Positions 7,513-15,097 of a DNA stretch of 25,596 nucleotides are shown here, piece after piece. The stretch comes from CADCTM01 sp049671305. GTDB lineage: Bacteria > Cyanobacteriota > Cyanobacteriia > Cyanobacteriales > Coleofasciculaceae. A program made the position numbers and the translations under genes. Where the stretch lies: the NCBI GenBank assembly GCA_049671305.1, contig JBATUR010000119.1, forward strand, positions 1 to 25,596, in the 5' to 3' direction. Under the pieces are notes generated by a model, which saw nothing but the letters and a program-made list of their open reading frames with translations, was not told the DNA's origin and did no database searches. The first letter of the stretch is position 1. Every line of letters begins with the position of its first letter.

Positions 7513-8448
7513 ATGGCAGATAGAATTCAAACAAGTCTCGTGTCTCAAAAGCGTAATCCTTGGATAAGTGTAGTTTTGGTATTGGCAGTGCTTGCCTTTA
7601 TTGGTGTTTCGATGATTCCTTTACTGGGAAGTATCTTTGAAGGTGATCAACCGACGGTAAGGGCTACCTCTGCTACAACACAGACTGCTGCCTCGCCCAG
7701 GTCAGAAGACTTGGAAGCTCAAGCTAAGGGTTATGAGTCAGTAGTGCAGCGAGAACCCCAGAATTCTTCGGCACTGCGGGGTTTATTGGAAGTTCGGCTG
7801 AAAATGGGAGATATTAAAGGCGCGATCGCTCCTTTAGAGCAATTGGTTAAGCTGAATCCTGAACAAACTGATTATGCTGTCTTACTTGCCCAGGCAAAAC
7901 AGAAAACAGGCGATCGCGAAGGAGCAGCTCAAACCTATCGCAATATCTTAAACTCAAAGCCAGGTAACTTAAATGCCCTACAAGGGCTGGTAAGTCTGCT
8001 GACCGAACAAAATCGCCCGGAAGCGGCAATTGGCTTGTTACAAGACACGCTGAAAACAGCAACGCCCATTAATGACATGAAGCCGGGGACAGTAGATACC
8101 ATCTCTGTACAACTTTTGTTGGGGCAGGTTTATGCTAGCCAGAAACGCTTTGCCGAAGCCTTAACAATTTACGATGAAGCGATTAAAACGAGTAAACAAG
8201 ATTTTCGACCAGTGCTGGCTAAGGCATTGATCTTAAAAGAACAAGGTAAAGTTGCCGAAGCTAAACCCCTATTTGCCACAGCGGTTTCCCTAGCGCCCGC
8301 TCAATACAAAGACCAAGTTAAACAGCTAGGTGCCGAAACACCAACACCCGCAGCGCCTCCTGCTGCACCCAGCAGCACGCCCGAAGCAAGCCCGACCCCG
8401 ACCACATCAGATGCTCCCAGCAGTACCCCAGCGTCGCCGTCACCTTAA
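7513..8448 (+). CDS. membrane-anchored tetratricopeptide repeat protein
   Basis: This 311-residue protein has one N-terminal membrane helix (about 17-40, after a basic QKRNPW stretch), so the rest probably lies on the periplasmic or lumenal side. Tandem TPR helices span about 65-265, for example YESVVQREPQNSSALRGLLEVRLKMGD read in two steps, AAQTYRNILNSKPGNLNALQ and AEALTIYDEAIKTSKQDFRP. The last 35 residues are a Pro/Ala/Ser/Thr linker-like tail. TPRs scaffold protein complexes; no partner can be named from context. The ATG at 7513 has only a weak upstream purine stretch. The gene is convergent with the outer-membrane-like gene across a short hairpin. Fold confidence is high, role unknown. 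Confidence 0.85.
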   Translation: MADRIQTSLVSQKRNPWISVVLVLAVLAFIGVSMIPLLGSIFEGDQPTVRATSATTQTAASPRSEDLEAQAKGYESVVQREPQNSSALRGLLEVRLKMGDIKGAIAPLEQLVKLNPEQTDYAVLLAQAKQKTGDREGAAQTYRNILNSKPGNLNALQGLVSLLTEQNRPEAAIGLLQDTLKTATPINDMKPGTVDTISVQLLLGQVYASQKRFAEALTIYDEAIKTSKQDFRPVLAKALILKEQGKVAEAKPLFATAVSLAPAQYKDQVKQLGAETPTPAAPPAAPSSTPEASPTPTTSDAPSSTPASPSP

Positions 8449-8476
8449 TACGAGCATGATTAGCCGACAATTGCCC

Positions 8477-8499
8477 TAGGTGGGACCCTTGCCCACCTA
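8477..8499. terminator. hairpin between convergent genes
   Basis: TAGGTGGG (8477-8484) and CCCACCTA (8492-8499) form a GC-rich 8-bp stem with a 7-nt loop in the 62-nt gap between convergent genes. There is no T-run after it, so it is a weak or factor-assisted terminator. Confidence 0.5.
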
Positions 8500-8510
8500 A
8501 GACCCAGAAA

Positions 8511-9473
8511 TTAACGTGAGAAACCAGGGAAGGTATAACCAACACCCAGCATCAAACCGACATCGGTATCATCACGAAACCCAACACTAATCGCAGCATT
8601 GGCAACAAATTGTGCAGACAACGGCACATCAACCCCACCAGTCAGCAAGAAACCGAGAGTGTTGTCACCATTTGTAGAAACAATCACACCGCCGCCTAGA
8701 TAAGGGGCAAAAGGAATTGGTGCAAATGGATCTGCCGACTCTAGTACAAAGTCGTAAGTTACAGGCAGCAGAAAATCAACATCATCTGCAAAAAGTACTG
8801 CTGGACGGAAGGAAATGTTGCGAGTCAAGCCGATTTTGCTGTTAATCATAAAAGCGCCATCACCCAAAGCTGCACCACCACCCAAGCCCAAGTTACCACC
8901 AATGCCGATATAGCTGGAGCCGCCACGAGTGGCACGACCTGGGATAATTTCAGTATTTTGTGCCACTGCCGTATTTGTTTCCTGTACAGGCACTGTTGAG
9001 CCAAAAGAGCTGTTGGGCTGTGCTGCCAAATAAGCTGCAGATGTCTCTAGTTTTTCTGGTGGTGTAACTGCAACTTCTGGCTCTGGTTGAGTTTGAGCTA
9101 AGGCAGGTGGTACGGAAATCTCAACTGCTGCTGTGGAGTTCGGCACGTCCAAAGAAGCTTGTGGCTCTGATTGAGTTTGAGCTAAGGCAGCAGGTGGTAC
9201 GGGAATTTCAACTGCTGTGTTGGAGACAGGCGCGTCCAATTGTTTGATAATGGCGGCACCAGTGGCATTTGGTGCAACTAAGGAAGTTGTCGAGTTATTG
9301 ACCACAGGGTTAGCTGCGGTTGTGGCAGGCGCAACCTCTAAAACGGGTGTAGATGCTAATTCAGGCTGCTTAAGCGGCGTTTCGGCACCGACAGGCAGTG
9401 AATTGCTAGCAATTGTTACGGCAATGCCTAAGAGCAAGGAAACATTTTTCAACGAAAGACTGTTCACGGTCAC
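8511..9473 (-). CDS. secreted surface protein with beta-barrel-like C-terminus
   Basis: A protein of up to 320 residues with an N-terminal signal peptide (hydrophobic VSLLLGIAVTIASNSLPVGA, cleavage near AxA-ET). A long Pro/Ala/Val/Gln-rich linker (about 30-175) follows, with a duplicated AVEI-VPPA-LAQTQ-EP unit. The C-terminal 140 residues have alternating strands and glycines (SSYIGIGGNLGLGGG, APYLGGGVIVSTNGDN, DVGLMLGVGYTFPGFSR), typical of a small outer-membrane barrel. It is probably anchored in the outer membrane with the linker spanning periplasm or surface. GTG at 9473 gives the longest form. GTG at 9467 has a better-placed GAGGGG and is my preferred start (318 residues). Function unknown. 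Confidence 0.78.
   Translation of the reverse strand: MTVNSLSLKNVSLLLGIAVTIASNSLPVGAETPLKQPELASTPVLEVAPATTAANPVVNNSTTSLVAPNATGAAIIKQLDAPVSNTAVEIPVPPAALAQTQSEPQASLDVPNSTAAVEISVPPALAQTQPEPEVAVTPPEKLETSAAYLAAQPNSSFGSTVPVQETNTAVAQNTEIIPGRATRGGSSYIGIGGNLGLGGGAALGDGAFMINSKIGLTRNISFRPAVLFADDVDFLLPVTYDFVLESADPFAPIPFAPYLGGGVIVSTNGDNTLGFLLTGGVDVPLSAQFVANAAISVGFRDDTDVGLMLGVGYTFPGFSR
9078..9238 (-). repeat. tandem duplication of about 84 bp inside the surface-protein gene
   Basis: The block beginning TGGCTCTGGTTGAGTTTGAG (9078) recurs at 9162 with few changes and a 3-bp length difference. It encodes two copies of an AVEI-VPPA-LAQTQ-EP unit. This is a recent in-frame duplication of the linker. Confidence 0.75.
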
Positions 9474-9519
9474 CCCTCACGAATAATAATCTCAAAAATG
9501 GCAAGTAGTAGGACTTATC

Positions 9520-9540
9520 AGCCGATTTTTTCGGCTTTTT
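9520..9540 (+). terminator. intrinsic terminator facing plus, with no plus-strand gene before it
   Basis: AGCCGA (9520-9525) and TCGGCT (9531-9536) pair around a T5 loop and run into TTTTT. It is oriented for plus-strand transcripts, yet the flanking genes are both on the minus strand. On the minus strand it lies in the leader of the surface-protein gene and has no T-run. Confidence 0.55.
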
Positions 9541-9743
9541 GTCACTGACTCGCTTCAATCATTGAGTTTAGTTTAAAAGATTCTAAGATTGAACGGGAAT
9601 AAAAGACAAGAAAAACTGTTTTTGACTAGTTTGAGTTAGCACAAATCGGAGGTTGTGTTGCTAAAAACACATCTCTTGTTTATTTTTGCCAAATCTTGAA
9701 TTAGAATTTTGCCAAGAAATATGGGGCAATTTGATTAAGTTAG

Positions 9744-10700
9744 CTACTTTTGCTCAGAGGCGCTGCTAAGTTGACTCATAGCAGCAACCACAGCTTGAGA
9801 GACAAAAGGCAGAATGTGAGGATTTTTACTTTGAGCTTTGCCTTCAGTGAAAACGACTAAAAGGTAAGGTAGCTGAGATGGTAGCTCAATATAAGCTGTA
9901 TCATGACGCACTTGAGATGTCCAACCTGCTTTTGACCAAATTTGTGCTTCTTGAGGTAAACCTTCTCCCAAAAAACCGTTGACTTGATTTTCTTCGTCTT
10001 GCTGTAAGTCTGTTGGGTTGAGGCTACGCTTCATGAAAGTCATCATGGCTTGCGATCGCTTAGAGGAAACCGCTACGCCTCCGATAATACTATGCAATAG
10101 CCGCGCTGTGGCATTTGTAGACAGCATATTGCGGTTTTCCATCAATTCTCCCAAAAACACTCGTTCTCGCCCATAGGGTCCATCACCCCAGGTTTTTTGG
10201 TTAACATTAATGGTTTCCAATTCCTGCCAACCGAGGGAGTGAAAATAACGATTAACTATATTACGCTGAAATGTCCAAGTTTCAAAAGGTCCGGTTGGCA
10301 ATTCAGGTCCGCTGGTTGTGCCGCTTAAAATATCTAAGACTAAATTGGTGGCGTCATTACTAGAGTCAACGATCATATCTCGTATCGCACGGTCTAACTC
10401 AGAGGAAGGCGGCGTCATGCCAGTTTCTAACCATTCTGCGATCGCTACCAGATAAAATAATTTAACCACACTAGCTGGATAAATTCGTTCCAAACCACGA
10501 TAACTAAAACCTCGTACTGGATATTTCCAAAATTCTTCTGGCGAAAGTGCCCCGCCTGTATTTACTGGCACCGGTTGATCGTAAACTATCCAGGTAACGG
10601 CAATTTGATTACGAGCCAAACTGGGAAACTCTGCCCAGGTTGCTTCCAGAATTGGGTACAAAAGTGTTTCTAGTTCGTCGCTTTTCTGAAAAAATGTCAT
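9744..10700 (-). CDS. class A beta-lactamase-like serine hydrolase
   Basis: This 318-residue penicillin-recognising-fold protein (beta-lactamase2/class A-like) starts at the ATG at 10700. An in-frame TTG at 10709 is a poorer choice. The active-site triad of motifs is present: SVVK at 77-80 (SxxK, nucleophile Ser77), SSN at 113-115 where class A enzymes have SDN, and KAG at 257-259 (KTG equivalent). A clear ExxLN omega-loop motif is not seen. No signal peptide is visible, unlike periplasmic beta-lactamases. It may be a cytoplasmic hydrolase or peptidase rather than a drug-inactivating enzyme. It is divergent from the NlpC/P60 gene, another peptidoglycan-linked fold, which may be coincidental. 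Confidence 0.82.
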   Translation of the reverse strand: MTFFQKSDELETLLYPILEATWAEFPSLARNQIAVTWIVYDQPVPVNTGGALSPEEFWKYPVRGFSYRGLERIYPASVVKLFYLVAIAEWLETGMTPPSSELDRAIRDMIVDSSNDATNLVLDILSGTTSGPELPTGPFETWTFQRNIVNRYFHSLGWQELETINVNQKTWGDGPYGRERVFLGELMENRNMLSTNATARLLHSIIGGVAVSSKRSQAMMTFMKRSLNPTDLQQDEENQVNGFLGEGLPQEAQIWSKAGWTSQVRHDTAYIELPSQLPYLLVVFTEGKAQSKNPHILPFVSQAVVAAMSQLSSASEQK

Positions 10701-10785
10701 ACGTGCCAAAAAGTTCTCAATAATGAGTGTTTTTAATTAGAGAATCAATAAATAAGATTACATGATTTAATGTACCTTTCTTGAT

Positions 10786-10801
10786 GTCAAACTTATTTGA
10801 C
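10786..10801. promoter_or_regulatory. palindrome in the divergent promoter region
   Basis: GTCAAA-CTTA-TTTGAC is a perfect 6-bp inverted repeat roughly midway between the divergent serine hydrolase and NlpC/P60 genes. It could be an operator for either gene. No regulator can be named. Confidence 0.3.
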
Positions 10802-10935
10802 TGCTGATTAAAGCCTGAGCAATCACAAATAAATTTAATTTTGTCTGTAGGGGTCTATAGATTTTAAATCTTACCTTAAAATTTTGAAAGAATACTGACT
10901 CTTCTAATTAATCATTAAACTAACGTTTTACTTTT

Positions 10936-11658
10936 ATGATGATTTCACCGCAGTTACAAGCTAAATTTGAAACAATGATTGCTGATGCCACTGAGTATCG
11001 TACCTGTGTTAATCTCGATCTTTATGATTCTTCTAGTTGTAGCAGTTTGGCGACGCAAGCTGCCTCTGGGCGTCATTTACAAATTTGCTCCAAGACAATA
11101 ACTGATCAGGCTATAAAAGTAAAATTATGCGAAGATGACTACTTGTGTTGGTTGCCTGTGCATGATATTTCTTTACTTGAACCGACAACAACTTATCAAG
11201 CAAAAACTGTTTCACCTGAGCAAATCCAAACACAAATTCCGACAATCATTGCTTTTACTATAGCGGCAATGCAACAGCCGAACTACTATCTTTGGGGTGG
11301 TACTGTTGCACCTAATTATGATTGTTCTGGACTTATGCAAGCCGCCTTTTCTATGTCAAGAATTTGGTTGCCTAGAGATTCTTATCAACAAGCAGCTTTT
11401 TGCCAAAAGGTGGAGTTTGATCAACTATTACCTGGTGATTTAGTTTTTTTTGCTACTACTGATAAAATTAATCATGTTGGTTTATATTTGGGAGAAGGTA
11501 ACTATATTCATAGTTCTGGTAAAACAACAGGGCGTAATGGTATTGCGATTGATTCAATTTCACACCCACAAGATGCAATTGCTAAAACTTATTATCAACA
11601 ACTTAAGAGTGCTGGACGAGTCAAGTCAAGTTATCAACCGCCTTTGATTAATAGTTGA
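10936..11658 (+). CDS. NlpC/P60 gamma-D-glutamyl-L-diamino acid endopeptidase with SH3-like N-domain
   Basis: This 240-residue cysteine peptidase trims peptidoglycan stem peptides. An N-terminal bacterial SH3-like domain (about 10-90, with CEDDYLCWLPVHD) precedes the NlpC/P60 domain (about 100-235). Catalytic residues are visible: Cys130 in NYDCSG, His180 in KINHVGLYLG and His192 in YIHSSG, with RDSYQQA and LLPGDLVFF as further family marks. The layout matches the Anabaena variabilis and Nostoc punctiforme enzymes of known structure. Those act on tripeptides and tetrapeptides with a free N-terminal L-Ala and serve cell-wall recycling. There is no signal peptide, in keeping with cytoplasmic recycling. 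ATG 10936 starts MMIS; the second ATG is equally possible. Confidence 0.92.
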   Translation: MMISPQLQAKFETMIADATEYRTCVNLDLYDSSSCSSLATQAASGRHLQICSKTITDQAIKVKLCEDDYLCWLPVHDISLLEPTTTYQAKTVSPEQIQTQIPTIIAFTIAAMQQPNYYLWGGTVAPNYDCSGLMQAAFSMSRIWLPRDSYQQAAFCQKVEFDQLLPGDLVFFATTDKINHVGLYLGEGNYIHSSGKTTGRNGIAIDSISHPQDAIAKTYYQQLKSAGRVKSSYQPPLINS

Positions 11659-11877
11659 AAATTTATAGAGAATTCTTAATGATTTGGATCATTTAACTTG
11701 GTATAAGGTAGGTACTACGAGTTGTGGGAAACTTTCCAGATTTATTTAAGTAAGTCGCAACTTTTCGGCAGGAATCTCAGTCATAATTGTTCAAGCTGAT
11801 CTTTAAACATTGAGTGAGCTGCAAAAAAAGACTTTTGTCGCGAAAAGTAAAACAATGTTTTTTATCTTCTTGCTTGT

Positions 11878-11886
11878 TGGTATGAT
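11878..11886 (+). promoter_or_regulatory. extended -10 element of the glycosyltransferase gene
   Basis: TGG-TATGAT fits an extended -10 box (TGn-TATAAT). Transcription would begin near 11893. That makes the TTG at 11895 unlikely as start and favours ATG 11940. Confidence 0.4.
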
Positions 11887-11939
11887 CACCTGAGTTGAGT
11901 AAACTACTGAATAAAAAGTTACCAAACCGACGCATAACT

Positions 11940-12962
11940 ATGGACATTTCTTTATTGAAACAACTACAATCAAAAGCCCAATTGGCGACGGTTGCAACAA
12001 CACCAGAAGTATCGGTAGTTGTGCCAATTTACAACGAGGTGGAAAGTTTGCCTCATCTGATTGAGGCGATCGCTTCTACTCTTGATCTGGCACAGTTAAG
12101 CTATGAATTAATTTGTGTTGATGATGGTTCAGTTGATGGTTCCGCTCAATTATTAAAAGAATTGGCACAAAAAACACCTCATCTGCGAGGTATATTGTTG
12201 CGTCGAAATTATGGGCAAACCGCAGCAATGGCAGCAGGTTTTAATTATGCCAGAGGAAAGGCGATCGTTACTTTAGATGGTGACTTACAAAATGATCCTG
12301 CCGACATCCCCATGCTGCTTGCCAAGCTAGAAGAAGGCTATGATCTTGTGAGTGGTTGGCGCAAAAACCGACAAGACGCCACCTTAACTCGCTTACTTCC
12401 CTCCAAAATTGCCAATTGGTTAATCGCAGAAATTACAGGTGTCAGATTACACGATTATGGCTGCTCACTGAAAGCCTATCGCGCCGAATTAGTGGCGGAT
12501 ATGAACCTGTACGGCGAGTTACACCGCTTCTTACCTGCTTTGGCGTTTATTGAAGGAGCAAGAATTACAGAGCTGTCGGTGCGCCACCACGCCCGTGTTC
12601 ATGGGCAAAGTAAGTATGGGTTGGGGCGGACTTTTCGAGTGGTGCTGGATTTACTGACAGTGTTTTTTATGAAAAAGTTTTTGACACGTCCCATGCACGT
12701 TTTTGGGCTGTTGGGAATGGTTTCGACAACTGTAGGAGTATTGCTGGGACTGTATTTGACGGTTCTTAAGTTGGGTTTGGGGGAGAAAATAGGCGATCGC
12801 CCTTTATTAATTTTGTCGGTGGTTTTACTATTAACTGGAATTCAGTTATTTTGCTTTGGTTTATTGGGCGAATTGATGATGCGAACTTATCACGAATCTC
12901 AAGGTAGACCAATTTATCGGGTAAGAGAAGTTGCTGAATTTGGTGTTGAGAGTGAGCAATAA
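11940..12962 (+). CDS. family 2 glycosyltransferase, GtrB/DPM1-like, membrane-anchored
   Basis: This 340-residue enzyme transfers a sugar from a nucleotide donor to polyprenyl phosphate in the inner membrane. The GT-A fold starts at SVVVPIYNEVESLP (about 25-38). DDGS at 61-64 and DGDLQNDP at 113-120 (DxD) bind the nucleotide and metal. RRNYGQTAAMAAGFNYARG and DYGCSLKAYR are typical of the DPM1/GtrB group. Two C-terminal membrane helices follow (about 245-270 and 280-305), the second ending in GELMMRTYHESQGRP, as in GtrB. An in-frame TTG at 11895 would add 15 residues. No O-unit flippase or GtrA-like gene lies next to it, so its pathway is unclear. The family is certain; the sugar is unknown. 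Confidence 0.9.
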   Translation: MDISLLKQLQSKAQLATVATTPEVSVVVPIYNEVESLPHLIEAIASTLDLAQLSYELICVDDGSVDGSAQLLKELAQKTPHLRGILLRRNYGQTAAMAAGFNYARGKAIVTLDGDLQNDPADIPMLLAKLEEGYDLVSGWRKNRQDATLTRLLPSKIANWLIAEITGVRLHDYGCSLKAYRAELVADMNLYGELHRFLPALAFIEGARITELSVRHHARVHGQSKYGLGRTFRVVLDLLTVFFMKKFLTRPMHVFGLLGMVSTTVGVLLGLYLTVLKLGLGEKIGDRPLLILSVVLLLTGIQLFCFGLLGELMMRTYHESQGRPIYRVREVAEFGVESEQ

Positions 12963-13144
12963 GTTGAGTTGAGAAATATATTTGATATTTTTTATTGTGC
13001 TGGACAAGTTAAATTAGATAAAAAAAGTTTTTCCTTACAGATTGTTTGCTAGGTTGGATAGTCTTAAACCAGATCCGAAACTCTCATCAAGAGAAGCCAG
13101 CAGATGAAAGGGATTAGAATAGATACTCAACTCTATTTCGACCT

Positions 13145-13408
13145 ATGATAAAAACTGTTGAAGCGACTTATCAAAACGGGCAAGTTAGACTTGTAGAGAT
13201 TCCATCAGGCGTGAGTGACTCAGCCCAAGTCCTAGTTACATTTCTCGATCCGGGCAAGCTTGATCCTGCAAAACTGCGTCAACTGATTGATCAATTGGAG
13301 ACAATTGTAGGCATACAGCAGGGTTTTGATGAAGTCAACGCAGGGCAGACTCGTCCTATTAGTGATTTTGTTCAGGCAATGCAGCAAAAATATGACATTT
13401 CAGGTTGA
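13145..13408 (+). CDS. antitoxin-like partner of the RelE/ParE toxin
   Basis: This 87-residue protein opens IKTVEATYQNGQVRLVEIPSGV, a small beta fold like DUF104/AF2212-type antitoxin N-termini. An acidic helical C-terminal half follows (LRQLIDQLETIVGIQQGFDEVN) and can wrap a toxin. Its stop lies 17 nt inside the downstream toxin gene, the tight overlap expected of a type II pair with antitoxin first. It probably also represses its own promoter, but the DNA-binding mode is not evident. The call rests mainly on gene order and the partner. Confidence 0.65.
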   Translation: MIKTVEATYQNGQVRLVEIPSGVSDSAQVLVTFLDPGKLDPAKLRQLIDQLETIVGIQQGFDEVNAGQTRPISDFVQAMQQKYDISG

Positions 13409-13871
13409 GCTTACTCCAGTTGCAGAAGCTCAAATTGAGAAGGCTTACTGCTGGTATCGAGAAAGTAATCCTGAGTTTGCTGATAGATGGTTTCGGGGGT
13501 TGATGAATGCTATTGGCAGTTTGCAAGAAAAACCACAACGCTGTGCTTTAGCTGTTGAGCATAAGATTTTTTCTGAAGAAGTCCGACAACTGCTTTACGG
13601 AAAATTAAAAAACATCTACCGAGTACTTTTTTTCATTCGCGACACAACCATTTACGTTTTGTATGTACGTCATAGCGCTCAAGCTCCACTCACCTCAGAC
13701 GATTTGGAAAGTGGAATAGCTGACATTTTGAAACCGCATCACCAGCTCTCTAACCTGAATTATATCGCGACACAACTAACTGTTCTGCCACTTTTGCTCC
13801 GTCACCTCATCTGCCGGAAACAAACATTCAATCCGCAACTCTTGAAGCGTAATATCATAAGTCGTACCTAA
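13392..13871 (+). CDS. RelE/ParE-superfamily toxin with an unusual C-terminal extension
   Basis: The first 105 residues or so match the RelE/ParE fold: MTFQVELTPVAEAQIEKAYC, WYRESNPEFADRWFRGL, then VRQLLYGKLKNIYRVLFFI and TIYVLYVRHSAQAPL. Such toxins act on ribosome-bound mRNA (RelE type) or on gyrase (ParE type); which one cannot be read. The start ATG 13392 lies inside the antitoxin gene in another frame. The reading frame continues to about 159 residues, some 50 longer than usual. The last 96 nt run antisense into the 3' end of the XRE regulator gene. The tail looks non-native, as if the original stop codon was lost. Confidence 0.75.
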   Translation: MTFQVELTPVAEAQIEKAYCWYRESNPEFADRWFRGLMNAIGSLQEKPQRCALAVEHKIFSEEVRQLLYGKLKNIYRVLFFIRDTTIYVLYVRHSAQAPLTSDDLESGIADILKPHHQLSNLNYIATQLTVLPLLLRHLICRKQTFNPQLLKRNIISRT

Positions 13872-14609
13872 AGTAGCAATCGTCGAGAAAAACTGCAACT
13901 CTAAATCATTTTTCCTTAGCTGAACAGTCAGAAGCAAAGTATGTTGTGAAGTTCGATTTGAGCTATGCAAAACAGCAACACCAGGATAACTCATCAATTC
14001 ATCTAACAAAGCAATAGACTGCTGACTTTGCCCTTCTGCTATTGCTTCTCTATGCACTCGTTGTAATAAATGTCCGGCAAAGTTCTCCCAATTACAAACA
14101 AACGGACGTAATCCTTGGGGATGAAACATGACTCGCATTAAATTAATTTTCCCATCTAAATAGAACAAAGTTTGTAACTTCTTTGGCTCAATAAAAATAT
14201 TTAAAAGTCGAGTTGCGGCATCATTAGTAAGAATGAGATTCCAGTAACGATCAATTACAAATGCTGGTAATGGTTCTTGCTGTTTTAACATAAAATCAAG
14301 AGCTTTCCGCACCGAATTCATCTCAGGTGCAGAAAGATCAGTCTCAGTATGAATAGGCGCAAAACCAGCCGCACTCAAGATCAGATTTTGCTGTCTTAAG
14401 GGAATTTCCAAAACATTTGCCAATTGTAAAACCATATCTCGACTAGGTTTTGCTCTTCCAGACTCCAGAAAACTGATATGTCTTTGAGAAACCTGACTAT
14501 TAACGGCTAAATCAAGCTGACTAAAGCCTCGTTTGTCGCGCCATTGTTTTAGAAGCATTCCGAATGAGTCAGTCAGACTTTCACTCTTATCAGTTGAACG
14601 TTTTTGCAT
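13776..14609 (-). CDS. XRE-family transcription regulator with MmyB-like ligand-binding domain
   Basis: This 277-residue regulator has a Cro/CI-type helix-turn-helix at about 17-72 (LLKQWRDKRGFSQLDLAVNS, then SQRHISFLESGRAKPSRDMV). A C-terminal MmyB-like domain (about 95-270) has PAFVIDRYWNLILTNDAATR and ends with TLQELRIECLFPADEVTEQ. This architecture is thought to bind a small, perhaps fatty-acid-like, ligand through the C-domain. It is divergent from a DUF2834 membrane protein. A perfect 7-bp palindrome lies in the 96-nt gap, 25 nt upstream of its own start, so autoregulation and control of the neighbour are likely. Its 3' end overlaps the toxin gene's run-on frame. Confidence 0.9.
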   Translation of the reverse strand: MQKRSTDKSESLTDSFGMLLKQWRDKRGFSQLDLAVNSQVSQRHISFLESGRAKPSRDMVLQLANVLEIPLRQQNLILSAAGFAPIHTETDLSAPEMNSVRKALDFMLKQQEPLPAFVIDRYWNLILTNDAATRLLNIFIEPKKLQTLFYLDGKINLMRVMFHPQGLRPFVCNWENFAGHLLQRVHREAIAEGQSQQSIALLDELMSYPGVAVLHSSNRTSQHTLLLTVQLRKNDLELQFFSTIATLGTTYDITLQELRIECLFPADEVTEQKWQNS

Positions 14610-14633
14610 AGCGCAAATAGTAAAACGACTTTG

Positions 14634-14650
14634 ATTACCTCACAGGTAAT
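14634..14650. promoter_or_regulatory. palindromic operator candidate of the XRE/MmyB regulator
   Basis: ATTACCT-CAC-AGGTAAT is a perfect 7-bp inverted repeat with a 3-bp spacer between two divergent starts. A further half-site AGGTAA lies at 14695-14700, just before the DUF2834 start codon. Position and symmetry fit a dimeric helix-turn-helix repressor. Confidence 0.6.
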
Positions 14651-14705
14651 TGCTTCTATTATCCGCCTTTGGCACGATTAAGACATAGCGACTCAGGTAA
14701 AAATC

Positions 14706-15074
14706 ATGCTGAAATCAACTAATGCTTCTGAAATCAACTCATTTAACTTCAAGAAATCGCTTTATTTAGTAATTGCGATCGCAGGTTCAATCGCTCCTTG
14801 GTATTGGCTGCTGCAACCGACGGAGCTACTGTCTCCCAGCTTATTTTTGCAACAAGCATTTGCCAACAATATTGCGACTGCTTTTGCCAGCGATTTAATA
14901 ATATCAGCCGTTGCATTCTTCTGCTTTGTCTGGATTGAATTGAAACACTTGAAAGTTTCTCGCTTGTGGCTACTCCTCTACATCGGACTAACCTTTGGAA
15001 TAGGGCTTTCTTGCGCTTTGCCGTTTTTCTTGTACCGTCGAGAGCAAATTATTGAGGAGGGACAATCAAATTAA
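14706..15074 (+). CDS. DUF2834 membrane protein
   Basis: This 122-residue membrane protein has about three helices: YLVIAIAGSIAPWYWLLQP (20-38), a middle helix with ATAFASDLIISAVAFFCFVW, and WLLLYIGLTFGIGLSCALPF. The FFLYRRE end and the FLQQAFAN segment before the second helix are typical of DUF2834, a family without known function. It is divergent from the XRE/MmyB regulator and separated by a palindromic operator candidate. It is therefore probably that regulator's target. The ANT-like gene follows after 23 nt in the same direction. Confidence 0.8.
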   Translation: MLKSTNASEINSFNFKKSLYLVIAIAGSIAPWYWLLQPTELLSPSLFLQQAFANNIATAFASDLIISAVAFFCFVWIELKHLKVSRLWLLLYIGLTFGIGLSCALPFFLYRREQIIEEGQSN

Positions 15075-15097
15075 AATCCATCGATGCTTCGACAACT

